Source: Metallosphaera yellowstonensis MK1 (GTDB lineage: Archaea > Thermoproteota > Thermoprotei_A > Sulfolobales > Sulfolobaceae). From it: a stretch of DNA of 56,992 bases. Below the pieces are notes generated by a model. That model had not been told where the DNA came from, did no database searches, and saw nothing but the letters and a program-made list of their open reading frames with translations. Of the stretch, positions 16,737-24,262 are shown piece by piece. Both the position numbers and the translations under genes were made by a program. The stretch covers positions 147,940-204,931 of the forward strand of contig NZ_JH597761.1 of the NCBI RefSeq assembly GCF_000243315.1, given 5' to 3'. Each line of letters starts with the position of its first letter. Positions within the stretch are counted from its first letter, which is position 1.

Positions 16737-17957
16737 GTGAATAGACGAGATAGAAAACTGCTGAACGAAATAGGAAGATACTACCTACAATACAAGGGAA
16801 TCATTGATGTTGAAAAACTTCTCCCCCTGTTTCAAGGCACTACGGAAGTTCCAGTAAATGATTATACTCTTGCTTACATTTACTTTTACATTATTTATCT
16901 AGTTACAAAGGACGCAGTACTCTCAGCAAGGGAAGCGTTAAAGGAGAGACTGACGTACAGGGAATCTTCCGTGGAGTACTCGCAAGAACTGCTAGGGGAG
17001 CTCGATGTACCTAGGACAATAGAAGTTTACTCAATGAATATGGTAGCCTATTATAACTTTACTGAAGGCCTTAACGCTCCCGAGTTCTCAATCCTAGGTT
17101 ACTTGCTCAGGAGAATTTACCACCTGGTTCAAGAGAAACTTGAAGGACTGAAATATGTCGATAACGACGCTGTGCCGAAATATTTTAATTTTCTCGAAAA
17201 TTTTAAGAAGAAACTCGATGAATTGAACGATTTAAAGGAGAGATTCCCCAACGGTTATTATAGGGAACCTTCCTACATCGACCCAGAATGGTTAATGAGA
17301 GCTTATAAGGCATACTTCTTAATTAAAGGAATTGAAAGCATCAAGGTAGGAACCAGGGAGAAAGGTGCAGTTACCGAAAAGAAAATTATAAAATTCCTTC
17401 TCTGGAAACTTTATGAACTTTACGTATTTTACCTTGTGGTGAATTACTTGGACGGTAAGGGATATGATATCATCAGAAAGGACGGGGAATTCTTCGCTGA
17501 GAAGGATAACAGACTCATTAGGCTCATATTTAACACTTCCCTTTCGACGTCTTCCCTGAGAAAAGTTGACGACACGGAGGACGTAGAGAGATATAAGGGA
17601 AGGCCGGACATTTCGTTGGATGATAGGGATAGACTCCCTAAGCCCGTAATATTCGAGTGTAAGTACTCTTCTTCAGTGAGTTACATCACGATGGGCAGGT
17701 TTAAAGTGATGGCTTACACTTACGAGTACGATCCTGAAGTCACCGTTTTGGTTTACCCGGGTTTGGAAGATGGCCAAATGAATTATGACGCAGAGGACAG
17801 TGCCACTAGGGAATTGGATAAAATGGTCAGGGAGAAAGAGTTTCTCTTAGACTTTTATTATAACTCTCACTTAATTTACATGGCAATTATTGATCCTCTA
17901 AGAGATGTTGAAGAAAATTTACGTATTGTTGGTAAAATTTTGGGAAAAATAATTTAA
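16737..17957 (+). CDS. McrC-like protein with PD-(D/E)xK nuclease domain (locus 1)
   Basis: The protein has 406 residues from a GTG start. The N-terminal two thirds are helical. A conserved LWKLYELYVFYLVVNYL segment precedes the nuclease core, which shows GRPDISL (D291) and VIFECKYS (E307, K309), the D...E-x-K triad of restriction endonuclease-like folds. This is the architecture of McrC-type nucleases (also DUF2357-like proteins) that cut DNA when driven by a McrB motor. The EVE-like reader and McrB-like ATPase genes follow directly. A paralogue lies at 30231-31460. The whole locus is richer in A+T than its surroundings, which suggests horizontal arrival. Confidence 0.8.
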   Translation: MNRRDRKLLNEIGRYYLQYKGIIDVEKLLPLFQGTTEVPVNDYTLAYIYFYIIYLVTKDAVLSAREALKERLTYRESSVEYSQELLGELDVPRTIEVYSMNMVAYYNFTEGLNAPEFSILGYLLRRIYHLVQEKLEGLKYVDNDAVPKYFNFLENFKKKLDELNDLKERFPNGYYREPSYIDPEWLMRAYKAYFLIKGIESIKVGTREKGAVTEKKIIKFLLWKLYELYVFYLVVNYLDGKGYDIIRKDGEFFAEKDNRLIRLIFNTSLSTSSLRKVDDTEDVERYKGRPDISLDDRDRLPKPVIFECKYSSSVSYITMGRFKVMAYTYEYDPEVTVLVYPGLEDGQMNYDAEDSATRELDKMVREKEFLLDFYYNSHLIYMAIIDPLRDVEENLRIVGKILGKII

Positions 17958-17979
17958 GCTTTCCTTAATACTGCACTCT

Positions 17980-18639
17980 ATGTACGGTAAATGGCTGGCA
18001 GTTAGGCCCCAATTTGACAAGCTTTTCGGGAACCCTGAGGTGGCGGCGGAGGCTTTCCTAAGTTACGTTCAGGACAATAAATTTCTTCCCTGTGTTTTTA
18101 TAGGCCATAAAGACCACTGGGCCTCAGCCATAAGCTATTCAATCAAGGGTGAAACAGGTTACACCCTGTGGGGATCCGGAGACAGGAACTCAACTTCAGG
18201 AATTATTGCAAGGTATCAAGACACCTACGTTAAAACAGAAGGAAGTAAGTATCTGCCTTCTAACGAGAGAATATTAGTGGCAATTTTGAGGATTACAGGC
18301 CTAGGTGTAATAGGATTCGGTTTAGTAACTGACGTAGAGACAGACGCGATCAGGAACTTTGTTGGTTGGCGTGAAGAAGATAAGTTTTGGGTTACTAGGT
18401 TTAGGATCAAGGTATTTTGGTTGCATGAAAGCATAAGGAAAAACTTCTCTGGAAATGATGCTTGGCAAGGAGATAGCGTAGAATTAGAAGGTATTAACAC
18501 TCAAGCCAACAACTGTTATACAAGAGACAATCAAAAGGCAATAAATAGCGTTAAGCAATTCATTTCATTAAAAAAAGATGAAATTAAAGCCACGTTGGAA
18601 TTTTACGCCAGTCTATCCCCGGAAATACCTAATATCTAA
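17980..18639 (+). CDS. Stand-alone EVE/PUA-like domain protein, candidate modified-base reader
   Basis: This 219-residue protein lies between the McrC-like and McrB-like genes. Its middle (LRITGLGVIGFGLVTDVETD, then FWVTRFRIKVFWLHES) resembles EVE/YTH-type folds. There a beta-barrel reads a modified base flipped into an aromatic cage, and W, F and Y residues are abundant. In several archaeal McrBC systems this kind of domain is fused to the N-terminus of McrB; here it would be a separate subunit. The assignment comes from pattern and context and would need a profile or structure search. Its stop lies just before the likely GTG start of the next gene. Confidence 0.55.
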   Translation: MYGKWLAVRPQFDKLFGNPEVAAEAFLSYVQDNKFLPCVFIGHKDHWASAISYSIKGETGYTLWGSGDRNSTSGIIARYQDTYVKTEGSKYLPSNERILVAILRITGLGVIGFGLVTDVETDAIRNFVGWREEDKFWVTRFRIKVFWLHESIRKNFSGNDAWQGDSVELEGINTQANNCYTRDNQKAINSVKQFISLKKDEIKATLEFYASLSPEIPNI

Positions 18640-18640
18640 A

Positions 18641-19639
18641 GTGGGAGAGACTTCCAATCAACGTCAAATAAATTGCAAAAATTCTAAAGTAGAGATTAAT
18701 TTGGAGGACTTGTACTTACCGCAAGCTATGAACGACGTTTTTGTGAAGTCCTTGGAGAGGGGTAACGTTCTCTTTATCGGTCCACCGGGGGTAGGTAAGA
18801 CAAAACTAGCTATGGAGTTGGCAAGGTCTCTGAGTGGCCACGACGAGTGCGTAAACGTATTTACAGCGAATTCCCTGTGGTTTAGGAGGAATTTAATAGG
18901 TGGAGAGAGCGTAAGGGAGGGTTCTGTAATGTGGAAGAGCGGTCTACTGATTCAAGCATACGTTAAGGCCTCAAGAGTTAAGGAGGGCAATTATTACGTT
19001 ATTATAGATGAAATAAATAGAGCCGACGTGGATAAGGCTTTCGGGGAACTATTCACCATTTTCTCCAGCAGCGATCCGAAGGACTGGTTTATTCCTAGGG
19101 CCTTAATTGATGAGATAAAGAGTTACGAGGATAGGATTGACTGGTACGCAAAGGAGTTCCTTAAGATTTATGAGGAACTGGAGAGGGAGGGCAAGGAGAG
19201 CGAACCACTGAGGAGGATAAGGATTATCTCCACTATGAATCTGACCGATGCCAGGAACCTATTTTACGTGGGTGATGCACTTGCCAGGAGGTTTGTTAGC
19301 TTTTATTTTAATTATCCAAAAGGTACGGAAGACTTAGATATGTTTCTCAAGAAGTACAATTTGAGCCAGGACGAAAAAGAAGAGATAAGAAATCTCATAA
19401 GTTATTTGAGAGAAGAACTTGAAAAAGAAAAAGATAGGCTAGTCAGGTTCAACATCTCTCCGGCGAGCTTGAAGTCGGCACTGGATATTTATTTATCGTT
19501 GGAGAATAGGAACATAGATACCTTCATATTACTCTTGAAGAGTACGCTAGGGACCTTGAATCAAGATAAAATAGAAAAAATAGAAAAATTAATCGATAAA
19601 TGGAGGAAAGAAATTAAGCAACAGCAGCAACAAAAATAA
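18641..19639 (+). CDS. McrB-like AAA+ NTPase (locus 1)
   Basis: A GTG at 18641 directly after the reader gene gives 332 residues. An ATG at 18578 is possible but would overlap the previous gene by 62 bp. Walker A is GPPGVGKT (residues 47-54) and Walker B is YYVIIDEINRADVDKAFGEL. The McrB-type sensor motif is TMNLTDARN, followed by the arginine finger region DALARRF. McrB rings hydrolyse nucleotide, usually GTP, to translocate DNA and drive McrC cleavage. The protein is essentially only the motor, because the recognition module is the separate upstream gene. The C-terminus ends in a polyglutamine/lysine tail. Confidence 0.85.
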   Translation: MGETSNQRQINCKNSKVEINLEDLYLPQAMNDVFVKSLERGNVLFIGPPGVGKTKLAMELARSLSGHDECVNVFTANSLWFRRNLIGGESVREGSVMWKSGLLIQAYVKASRVKEGNYYVIIDEINRADVDKAFGELFTIFSSSDPKDWFIPRALIDEIKSYEDRIDWYAKEFLKIYEELEREGKESEPLRRIRIISTMNLTDARNLFYVGDALARRFVSFYFNYPKGTEDLDMFLKKYNLSQDEKEEIRNLISYLREELEKEKDRLVRFNISPASLKSALDIYLSLENRNIDTFILLLKSTLGTLNQDKIEKIEKLIDKWRKEIKQQQQQK

Positions 19640-19658
19640 TTAACTTTAGTCTTAATGC

Positions 19659-19793
19659 CTATACAAAAGTTCTATAATTGTCGCCCACGTCCTCAATCTC
19701 TTCTGGCCTCACTTTTGCTTCTCTCAATATTTCTTCCATGAATTCCTTTGAGGGGAACGACACTACTACTCCCCTAACTTTTTTCACTATCAT
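19659..19793 (-). CDS. Possible small protein (44 residues)
   Basis: A short frame begins MIVKKVRGVVVSFPSKEFME and ends DNYRTFV. It has no recognised family. It could be a small antitoxin-like protein or the remnant of a longer gene. It overlaps nothing and lies between the McrB-like gene and a MITE. Its charged, ordered composition is the only support. Confidence 0.3.
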   Translation of the reverse strand: MIVKKVRGVVVSFPSKEFMEEILREAKVRPEEIEDVGDNYRTFV

Positions 19794-19869
19794 GGTAATT
19801 TAACTCCCAAAGATGAAAAGGAGAGCAAACTGAAAGTTATAACAGACCGCGACCTTACGCAACTTCTCC

Positions 19870-19929
19870 CAGCACCTGTGGGATTTTCCCTTAGCGCCCC
19901 GTAATCAAGGTAAAATCTGATAACTGTTG
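19870..19929. repeat. MITE copy (60 bp)
   Basis: Starts CAGCACCTGTGGGATTTTCC and ends AATCTGATAACTGTTG. It is flanked by TTCTCC on both sides (6 bp duplication). Confidence 0.7.
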
Positions 19930-20311
19930 TTCTCCTTACCTCGACCGCCTCCAAATACCGTACAGCAGTTTCAGAAGGCCTTAAAGTTTATATTATTTCA
20001 TCATAAACACTCATATGATGCTGAGGCCTAAGGAAGTCCGCCAACGCTTAGGAATATCCTATGTAACACTTAGAGAATATGTTAAGAAGGGATACATTAA
20101 ACCTGTAGTACAGACCGGGAAGTGGAGGTTCAGGGAGGACGTAGAGAGGTTAATGGGTATTGTTAAGAGGAGGAAAGTTATACTTTATGCTAGGGTGTCG
20201 ATCAGGCGAAAGGACGATCTAGTGAACCAAGTAAAACACCTCGAGGAGAACGTTGAGGAATACGAAAGTAATAACAGACGTAGGATCTGGGTTGAACGTG
20301 AAGAGGAAGGG

Positions 20312-20444
20312 GGCACTCATCAGATTTCCCTTGAAAACAGGGCGATATTTAAGGGACAGCAATTATGGGATTTCTCGTTAGGTGTAGCCTTGAGGTCAAG
20401 GCAGAATCTAATAACTGCTGTAAGGGAAAGTCCCACAACTGCTG
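20312..20444. repeat. MITE copy that hosts a second MITE
   Basis: The outer element (GGCACTCATCAGATTTCCC at the left, CCCACAACTGCTG at the right) is flanked by GGAAGGG at 20305-20311 and 20445-20451. A second copy is inserted inside it at 20357. Confidence 0.85.
20357..20420. repeat. MITE copy nested inside another MITE
   Basis: This 64 bp copy begins CAGCAATTATGGGATTTCTC and ends AATCTAATAACTGCTG. It is flanked by TAAGGGA on both sides (20350-20356 and 20421-20427), a perfect 7 bp target duplication inside the outer MITE. Confidence 0.92.
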
Positions 20445-20519
20445 GGAAGGGATTCCTCAAGTTGCTGATTGAGAGTGAGGACCAGTAAGCCGAGGGTGAG
20501 CACAACGCAGAGCAGAGGA

Positions 20520-20810
20520 GTGTTTACCCGTGGCGTAACTTTTCCTTTTTAATTACTTCTAATTCCACCACGGGCACCCCTCTTAAGGGATCATACAGGG
20601 TCACCCTTAACTCATTGGGGCTGGTCGAGGGAAACTTCAATACCCTCCCATCCACACTTTTATCACTCCCCAAACCTCGTGAGCAGTGCCCGTCATCAGT
20701 TGGGGGGATCAATAAAAACTACTTCGGTGATACTATATAAACACAACTCGTCAAAACGATATTTAGATGATTAAAAATAACCAGTAGTTACGTAGAAGCG
20801 TTACAGTCTC
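20520..20810 (+). repeat. ~290 bp interspersed repeat, copy 3 (best reading frame)
   Basis: Same ends as the copies at 5591 and 9880. The minus strand keeps an open frame of 62 codons (20524-20712) beginning MIPPTDDGHCSRGLGSD and ending VIKKEKLRHG, downstream of TATA-like sequence. The other copies are frameshifted, so this is probably a fragment of an older gene rather than a functional one. Confidence 0.75.
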
Positions 20811-20902
20811 CCACGACACTCAATGGAGCCCCAGGCTAATCACTGCCAGTGATGTACCCTACGGTCTTTTCCCTCCCGAGCGACATCACATCTTCGTTCA
20901 GC

Positions 20903-21529
20903 TCAAATCCTGGTCAGGAAGTAGGACTCCCACATCTTCATGAGCCTCTTGAGCTCCTCCACGGGTTCAGGTGAGTCGTCGACCCTGATATCCACGTACT
21001 TGTCCCCGCCCCCAGGTCCGGCACCTTCCTTGACTATCAGTATGGCAGCGCTCTGCTTCCCCCTCCTATCTCCTCCCATCCTCTCGCCGGCCTCGAGGGC
21101 CCTCAACACCCTGAGGTGGAGTGGCCCCCTCCCCTCTAGCTCCTTGGCCATGGCCTCAAGTACCTCTGGACTGGCCAGTATGTTCCCCTGAACCGAGAAG
21201 TTATTCCCAAGGATATGGTTAGCGTACTCCTTGCACTTCCCACCGGTGAAGGCGTAGGGGTTCCCGAACCTGTCCACGACCCCGATCTGCCTCTGTTCCC
21301 TGAGGGGGTCGGAGGCTATCAACGCCTCCACCACCTCCTTGGCGGTCCTCTCCTTGAGCATCTCCAACCCCAGGGGTCCGAACTTGGCGTTGGCCATGGC
21401 CTGTGTCGCTATCGCCCCCACCTTGGGTTTAGCGTGAGGGACCACAGCGCCCACCGCCAGGAACTTGCTCGCCACCCCCACTCCCCAGGCCTCCAGGTCG
21501 GGGTCGTACACGACGAGGGAGTAGGTCAG
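20903..21529 (-). CDS. DUF1028 family protein (Ntn-hydrolase-like)
   Basis: The conserved DUF1028 features are present: WGVGVASKFLAVGAVVPHA, GAIATQAMAN and GGDKYVDIRVDDSPEPVEEL. The best-matching N-terminus (TYSLVVYDP) needs a CTG start at 21529, overlapping the stop of the upstream SDR gene as CTGA. A GTG at 21511 would cut off six family-conserved residues. In this family the residue after the initiator Met is a plausible catalytic nucleophile, as in Ntn hydrolases, which also favours the longer form. The substrate is unknown. It is co-transcribed with the SDR gene. Confidence 0.78.
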   Translation of the reverse strand: MTYSLVVYDPDLEAWGVGVASKFLAVGAVVPHAKPKVGAIATQAMANAKFGPLGLEMLKERTAKEVVEALIASDPLREQRQIGVVDRFGNPYAFTGGKCKEYANHILGNNFSVQGNILASPEVLEAMAKELEGRGPLHLRVLRALEAGERMGGDRRGKQSAAILIVKEGAGPGGGDKYVDIRVDDSPEPVEELKRLMKMWESYFLTRI

Positions 21530-22272
21530 GGCCTCTCACCTCTCGTGAGCCTTCCCACGAGGGTAGTCCCACCGTCCAGGGTCAGGACCTCCCCCGTGAT
21601 TGAGTCGTTTCTAATCAGGAACTTGACCGCGTCTGCGACCTCCTCAGGGTCCACTACCCTCCCGGTGAGAGTATTCCTCCTCTCCCACCCCTCCCCCAAG
21701 ATGTCCAGGAGGCTCTCCCCCATCTTCGTGCTCACGACCCCTGGGGCGACCGCGTTGACCCTTATGGGGGCTAACTCCACCGCCAGGGTCTTAGTCAAGG
21801 ATATGAGTGCGGCCTTCATGGCCCCGTAGACCGAGAGCCCGGGGCTCGGCATCAGTCCCGTGATTGAGGAGAGGTTCACTACGACTCCCTCCCTCATCTT
21901 GGCCAATGCCTCTTGGGTACAGTAGAGGGCCGAGAGGAAATTGACGTTTACCTGCCTCACTATCGCCTCGTCCTTAAGATCCCTGAAAGGAGAGTAGAGC
22001 CCCAGACCTGCGTTGTTCACCAAGACGTGCAAAATCCCTGGTACAGCGTCCACGACTTTCCTACAGCCGTCCCTGGTGGACACGTCGGCCATGACCAACG
22101 TACCATCTCCTCCAGCGTCCCTGACTAACCTCAAGGTCTCCTTGGCTTCGTCCTCCCTCTTCCTCCCGTTAACCACGACGAACGCTCCGTCCCTGGCCAG
22201 GGACAGTGCGATCGCCCTGCCTATCCCCCTCCCGGATCCCGTGACGATGCAGTTCTTTCCTCTGAGCTCCAT
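21526..22272 (-). CDS. Short-chain dehydrogenase/reductase (FabG-like)
   Basis: This 248-residue protein has the full set of classical SDR motifs: TGSGRGIGRAIA for cofactor binding, NNAG, and the catalytic Ser-Tyr-Lys in NLSSITG and VYGAMKAAL. The C-terminus ends GEVLTLDGGTTL. It oxidises or reduces a carbonyl/alcohol with NAD(P)(H), and the substrate cannot be inferred. A TATA-like CTTTAAACT (minus strand, about 22291-22299) precedes it. The stop codon overlaps the start of the DUF1028 gene, so the two form an operon. Confidence 0.9.
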   Translation of the reverse strand: MELRGKNCIVTGSGRGIGRAIALSLARDGAFVVVNGRKREDEAKETLRLVRDAGGDGTLVMADVSTRDGCRKVVDAVPGILHVLVNNAGLGLYSPFRDLKDEAIVRQVNVNFLSALYCTQEALAKMREGVVVNLSSITGLMPSPGLSVYGAMKAALISLTKTLAVELAPIRVNAVAPGVVSTKMGESLLDILGEGWERRNTLTGRVVDPEEVADAVKFLIRNDSITGEVLTLDGGTTLVGRLTRGERP

Positions 22273-22364
22273 GTGGAGATATGTGATCAGTGAGTTTAAA
22301 GAGTAACCCAGCCGTGGAGTGGAGTAGCCCCTAGGACGTGCTCTGTTGGGATGTCAACCTCTGG

Positions 22365-22431
22365 TGTCGGCTATTAGATTTCCCTTGATAATAGGACACA
22401 GTTGAGGGAAGGTCACATACAGCAGTCGTGG
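22365..22431. repeat. Diverged MITE relic
   Basis: Contains GGCTATTAGATTTCCCTTGA at the left and a damaged right end (CACATACAGCAG). It is recognisable only by alignment with the intact copies. Confidence 0.4.
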
Positions 22432-22444
22432 AATTTTAACGTAA

Positions 22445-22508
22445 CAGCAGTTATCAGATTTTACCTTGATTACAAGGCGATATTTATGGGAAAGTCCCAT
22501 AACTGCTG
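22445..22508. repeat. MITE copy (64 bp)
   Basis: Begins CAGCAGTTATCAGATTTTAC and ends TCCCATAACTGCTG. No clear target duplication remains. Confidence 0.85.
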
Positions 22509-22538
22509 TGACAAAATGAACGGCAAGCCTCGCCCCTT

Positions 22539-22772
22539 GGGCGATTCAGGGCTCCATTGCGATTTCTATTTGTTTCTATAGAATGAAAGTGACTTAATTG
22601 ATCCTACATCAGTACACGAAAAGGGGACGAGCGCTAGGTCATATCATGAGACACTCATTCAATCACGTGGTGACCTCGCTCGTCCCCGAGTTACTTGGGA
22701 AGGACGTGCTATTAAATGAAATAGCTGAGATCGAGAGGAGGGCCCTGGAGGAGAGGAGGACCTCCCCCAGGT
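22539..22772 (+). mobile_element. 5' fragment of an IS256-like element
   Basis: The terminal repeat GGGCGATTCAGGGCTCC (22539 on) and the first transposase codons (from 22598, MILHQYTKRGRALGH) match the copy at the left edge of the window. The element is cut after about 58 codons, at ERRTSPR, by the ISH3-like IS starting at 22773. The remainder does not continue on the other side, so the downstream part was lost. Confidence 0.8.
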
Positions 22773-23991
22773 CGGTAGACCCAAAATCACCTCCTTGAAA
22801 ATAAATCTATATTATTAATAAGCGGTTCTATTGATTTAAATAGAAAATCTTTTAGATAGAATAAATCATCAGAAAACAAGAGTATTAGGAGTATCCTGAA
22901 CTGCTCCCTCCTCACCTCCCCCTTGAACACGGTGTACAGGGAGTAGAGGACCGCGGCCAGCACGAAGATCAACGTGCGGAAGACGAACTTGGTGGAACTG
23001 GTGAAGGGGAGAAAGGCCTTGATGTTCCGGTAAGAGGTCTCTATGGGACCCCTCACCTTGTTGTACAACTTCAACACCTCCCCCTTCGGTAGGTCGAGGT
23101 TCGTAGCCCTAGCGAAGTAAACGAGAGTCCTCTTCTTTCTCCTGACCTTCTCCTTGCTGTACACGAGGAGCCTGAACTTGACCTGCTCGTCCCTCCTGTG
23201 CCTCTTGCTGTTCGTCTCGTACTCGCCGTCGAACTCCTGGTAGACCTTCACGTCCCCAACAGGGACGGCAATTATGTACTTGAACTGCGAAACGAAGTTG
23301 AGCACGTCAACCGTGTAGAAGCCCGCGTCGAGAGTTATCAACCTTACCTTGAACCCCATGGCGACGACTTGCTCCACGAGGGCCTTCACGACCTCATCCT
23401 TGGTCATCCCGTTCACTTGAGTGATGAAAGCTAGTAGGAGCACTTTCCCATCTTTAGTCGTCGCAGTTGCGTAGTTCCAAGAGCTCCCCTCCTCCGAACT
23501 CCCGAGCCCCTCCACCGGTCTCCCGTACCAGGTCTTGGTCGTCCAGTCTATTGAGACGTCTATCTCCTTGACTCCCTTCAGTACCTCCAAGGATATTTTC
23601 CTCACTTGTTCCAAGAGTTTCTCAATAACTTCCACCCCTTGCTCCTCCACGTAATTCCTCACGGTCTGTGGGGACACGCCGTACGCCCTCGACTTGTTCT
23701 CTACTGAATCGTTCCATAAACACGCTGAGATGAGGGTTCTCGCCACCTCTTCCCCTCTCTTTCCCTTGAAGTTCAGCATGGAAAGTAATTTATATCCTAT
23801 TTGTTGAACGTTGTTTTGGTGAGGGAGTACCGGTGTTACCATCTCACTTAATCACTTGGTAATACCACATCTCCCTCACCTTAAACCTTTCTACAACTGA
23901 ATTCTTAATACCCTTATAAATCCTGTTATTCGCTATGAGTCGATATTATACTGCCAGAATTATTTTTCATAATATGATTTTGGGTCTACCG
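22773..23991 (-). mobile_element. ISH3-like insertion sequence, copy A (1219 bp)
   Basis: The terminal inverted repeats read CGGTAGACCCAAAATCA at 22773 and TGATTTTGGGTCTACCG ending at 23991. The single transposase gene is intact. The flanks (CCAGGT and TTTAGGG) do not show a target duplication, unlike copy B at 28350, so a rearrangement probably occurred at this site. Confidence 0.88.
22787..23842 (-). CDS. DDE transposase, ISH3-like (copy A)
   Basis: This 351-residue transposase has an N-terminal helical DNA-binding part and a DDE catalytic core. First Asp in DVSIDWTTKTWYGRPV, second in LITLDAGFYTVDVLNF, and the Glu in YNKVRGPIETSYRNIKAF, a Y-x2-R-x3-E-x6-K signature of IS4-related families. 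The gene is full length and lacks stops, and differs from copy B at scattered positions plus an extra Asn near the C-terminus. It is transcribed on the minus strand and ends within a few bases of the inner terminal repeat. Confidence 0.9.
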   Translation of the reverse strand: MVTPVLPHQNNVQQIGYKLLSMLNFKGKRGEEVARTLISACLWNDSVENKSRAYGVSPQTVRNYVEEQGVEVIEKLLEQVRKISLEVLKGVKEIDVSIDWTTKTWYGRPVEGLGSSEEGSSWNYATATTKDGKVLLLAFITQVNGMTKDEVVKALVEQVVAMGFKVRLITLDAGFYTVDVLNFVSQFKYIIAVPVGDVKVYQEFDGEYETNSKRHRRDEQVKFRLLVYSKEKVRRKKRTLVYFARATNLDLPKGEVLKLYNKVRGPIETSYRNIKAFLPFTSSTKFVFRTLIFVLAAVLYSLYTVFKGEVRREQFRILLILLFSDDLFYLKDFLFKSIEPLINNIDLFSRR

Positions 23992-24037
23992 TTTAGGGCG
24001 GGGAGGAGGTCAGAGTTATAGTGATGAAAATCTTTAA

Positions 24038-24099
24038 CAGCGGTTATTAGATTTCGCCTAGATTACGTGGGTACCTAAGGGAGAATCCCACTACTGCTG
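24038..24099. repeat. MITE copy (62 bp)
   Basis: Begins CAGCGGTTATTAGATTTCGC and ends ATCCCACTACTGCTG. Confidence 0.8.
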
Positions 24100-24262
24100 T
24101 TGTCAAAGATTTATTCTTTCACTTTTAATACGACTTATTTCACATTTAATTAATTTCTAAAAGATTTCTCTCTAGCTTTAATTAAACGTTTATTATTATT
24201 TTTGTTTAATTTTATTCATTATCTTAATATGTGGTCTCTAACAGACCAGTTAATACGTAAAG

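Larger units (their letters stand above)
20015..20488 (+). pseudogene. IS607-type serine resolvase relic, interrupted by nested MITEs
   Basis: The N-terminus is a MerR-like helix-turn-helix (PKEVRQRLGISYVTLREYVK) followed by the resolvase core VILYARVSIRRKDDLVNQV, the IS607 TnpA layout. A frameshift occurs near residue 86, after which another frame continues VITDVGSGLNVKRKG. A MITE then inserted at 20312 with duplication GGAAGGG; beyond it (20445 on) the gene resumes with GFLKLLIESEDQ and stops. The C-terminal half of the resolvase is missing, so the gene is inactive. A second truncated copy is at 56056-56415. Confidence 0.8.

Noticed and set aside
20524-20712. 62-codon frame as a functional gene
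   Set aside because: It lies inside the ~290 bp repeat. The other copies are frameshifted, so it is more likely a relic, although one copy stays open.
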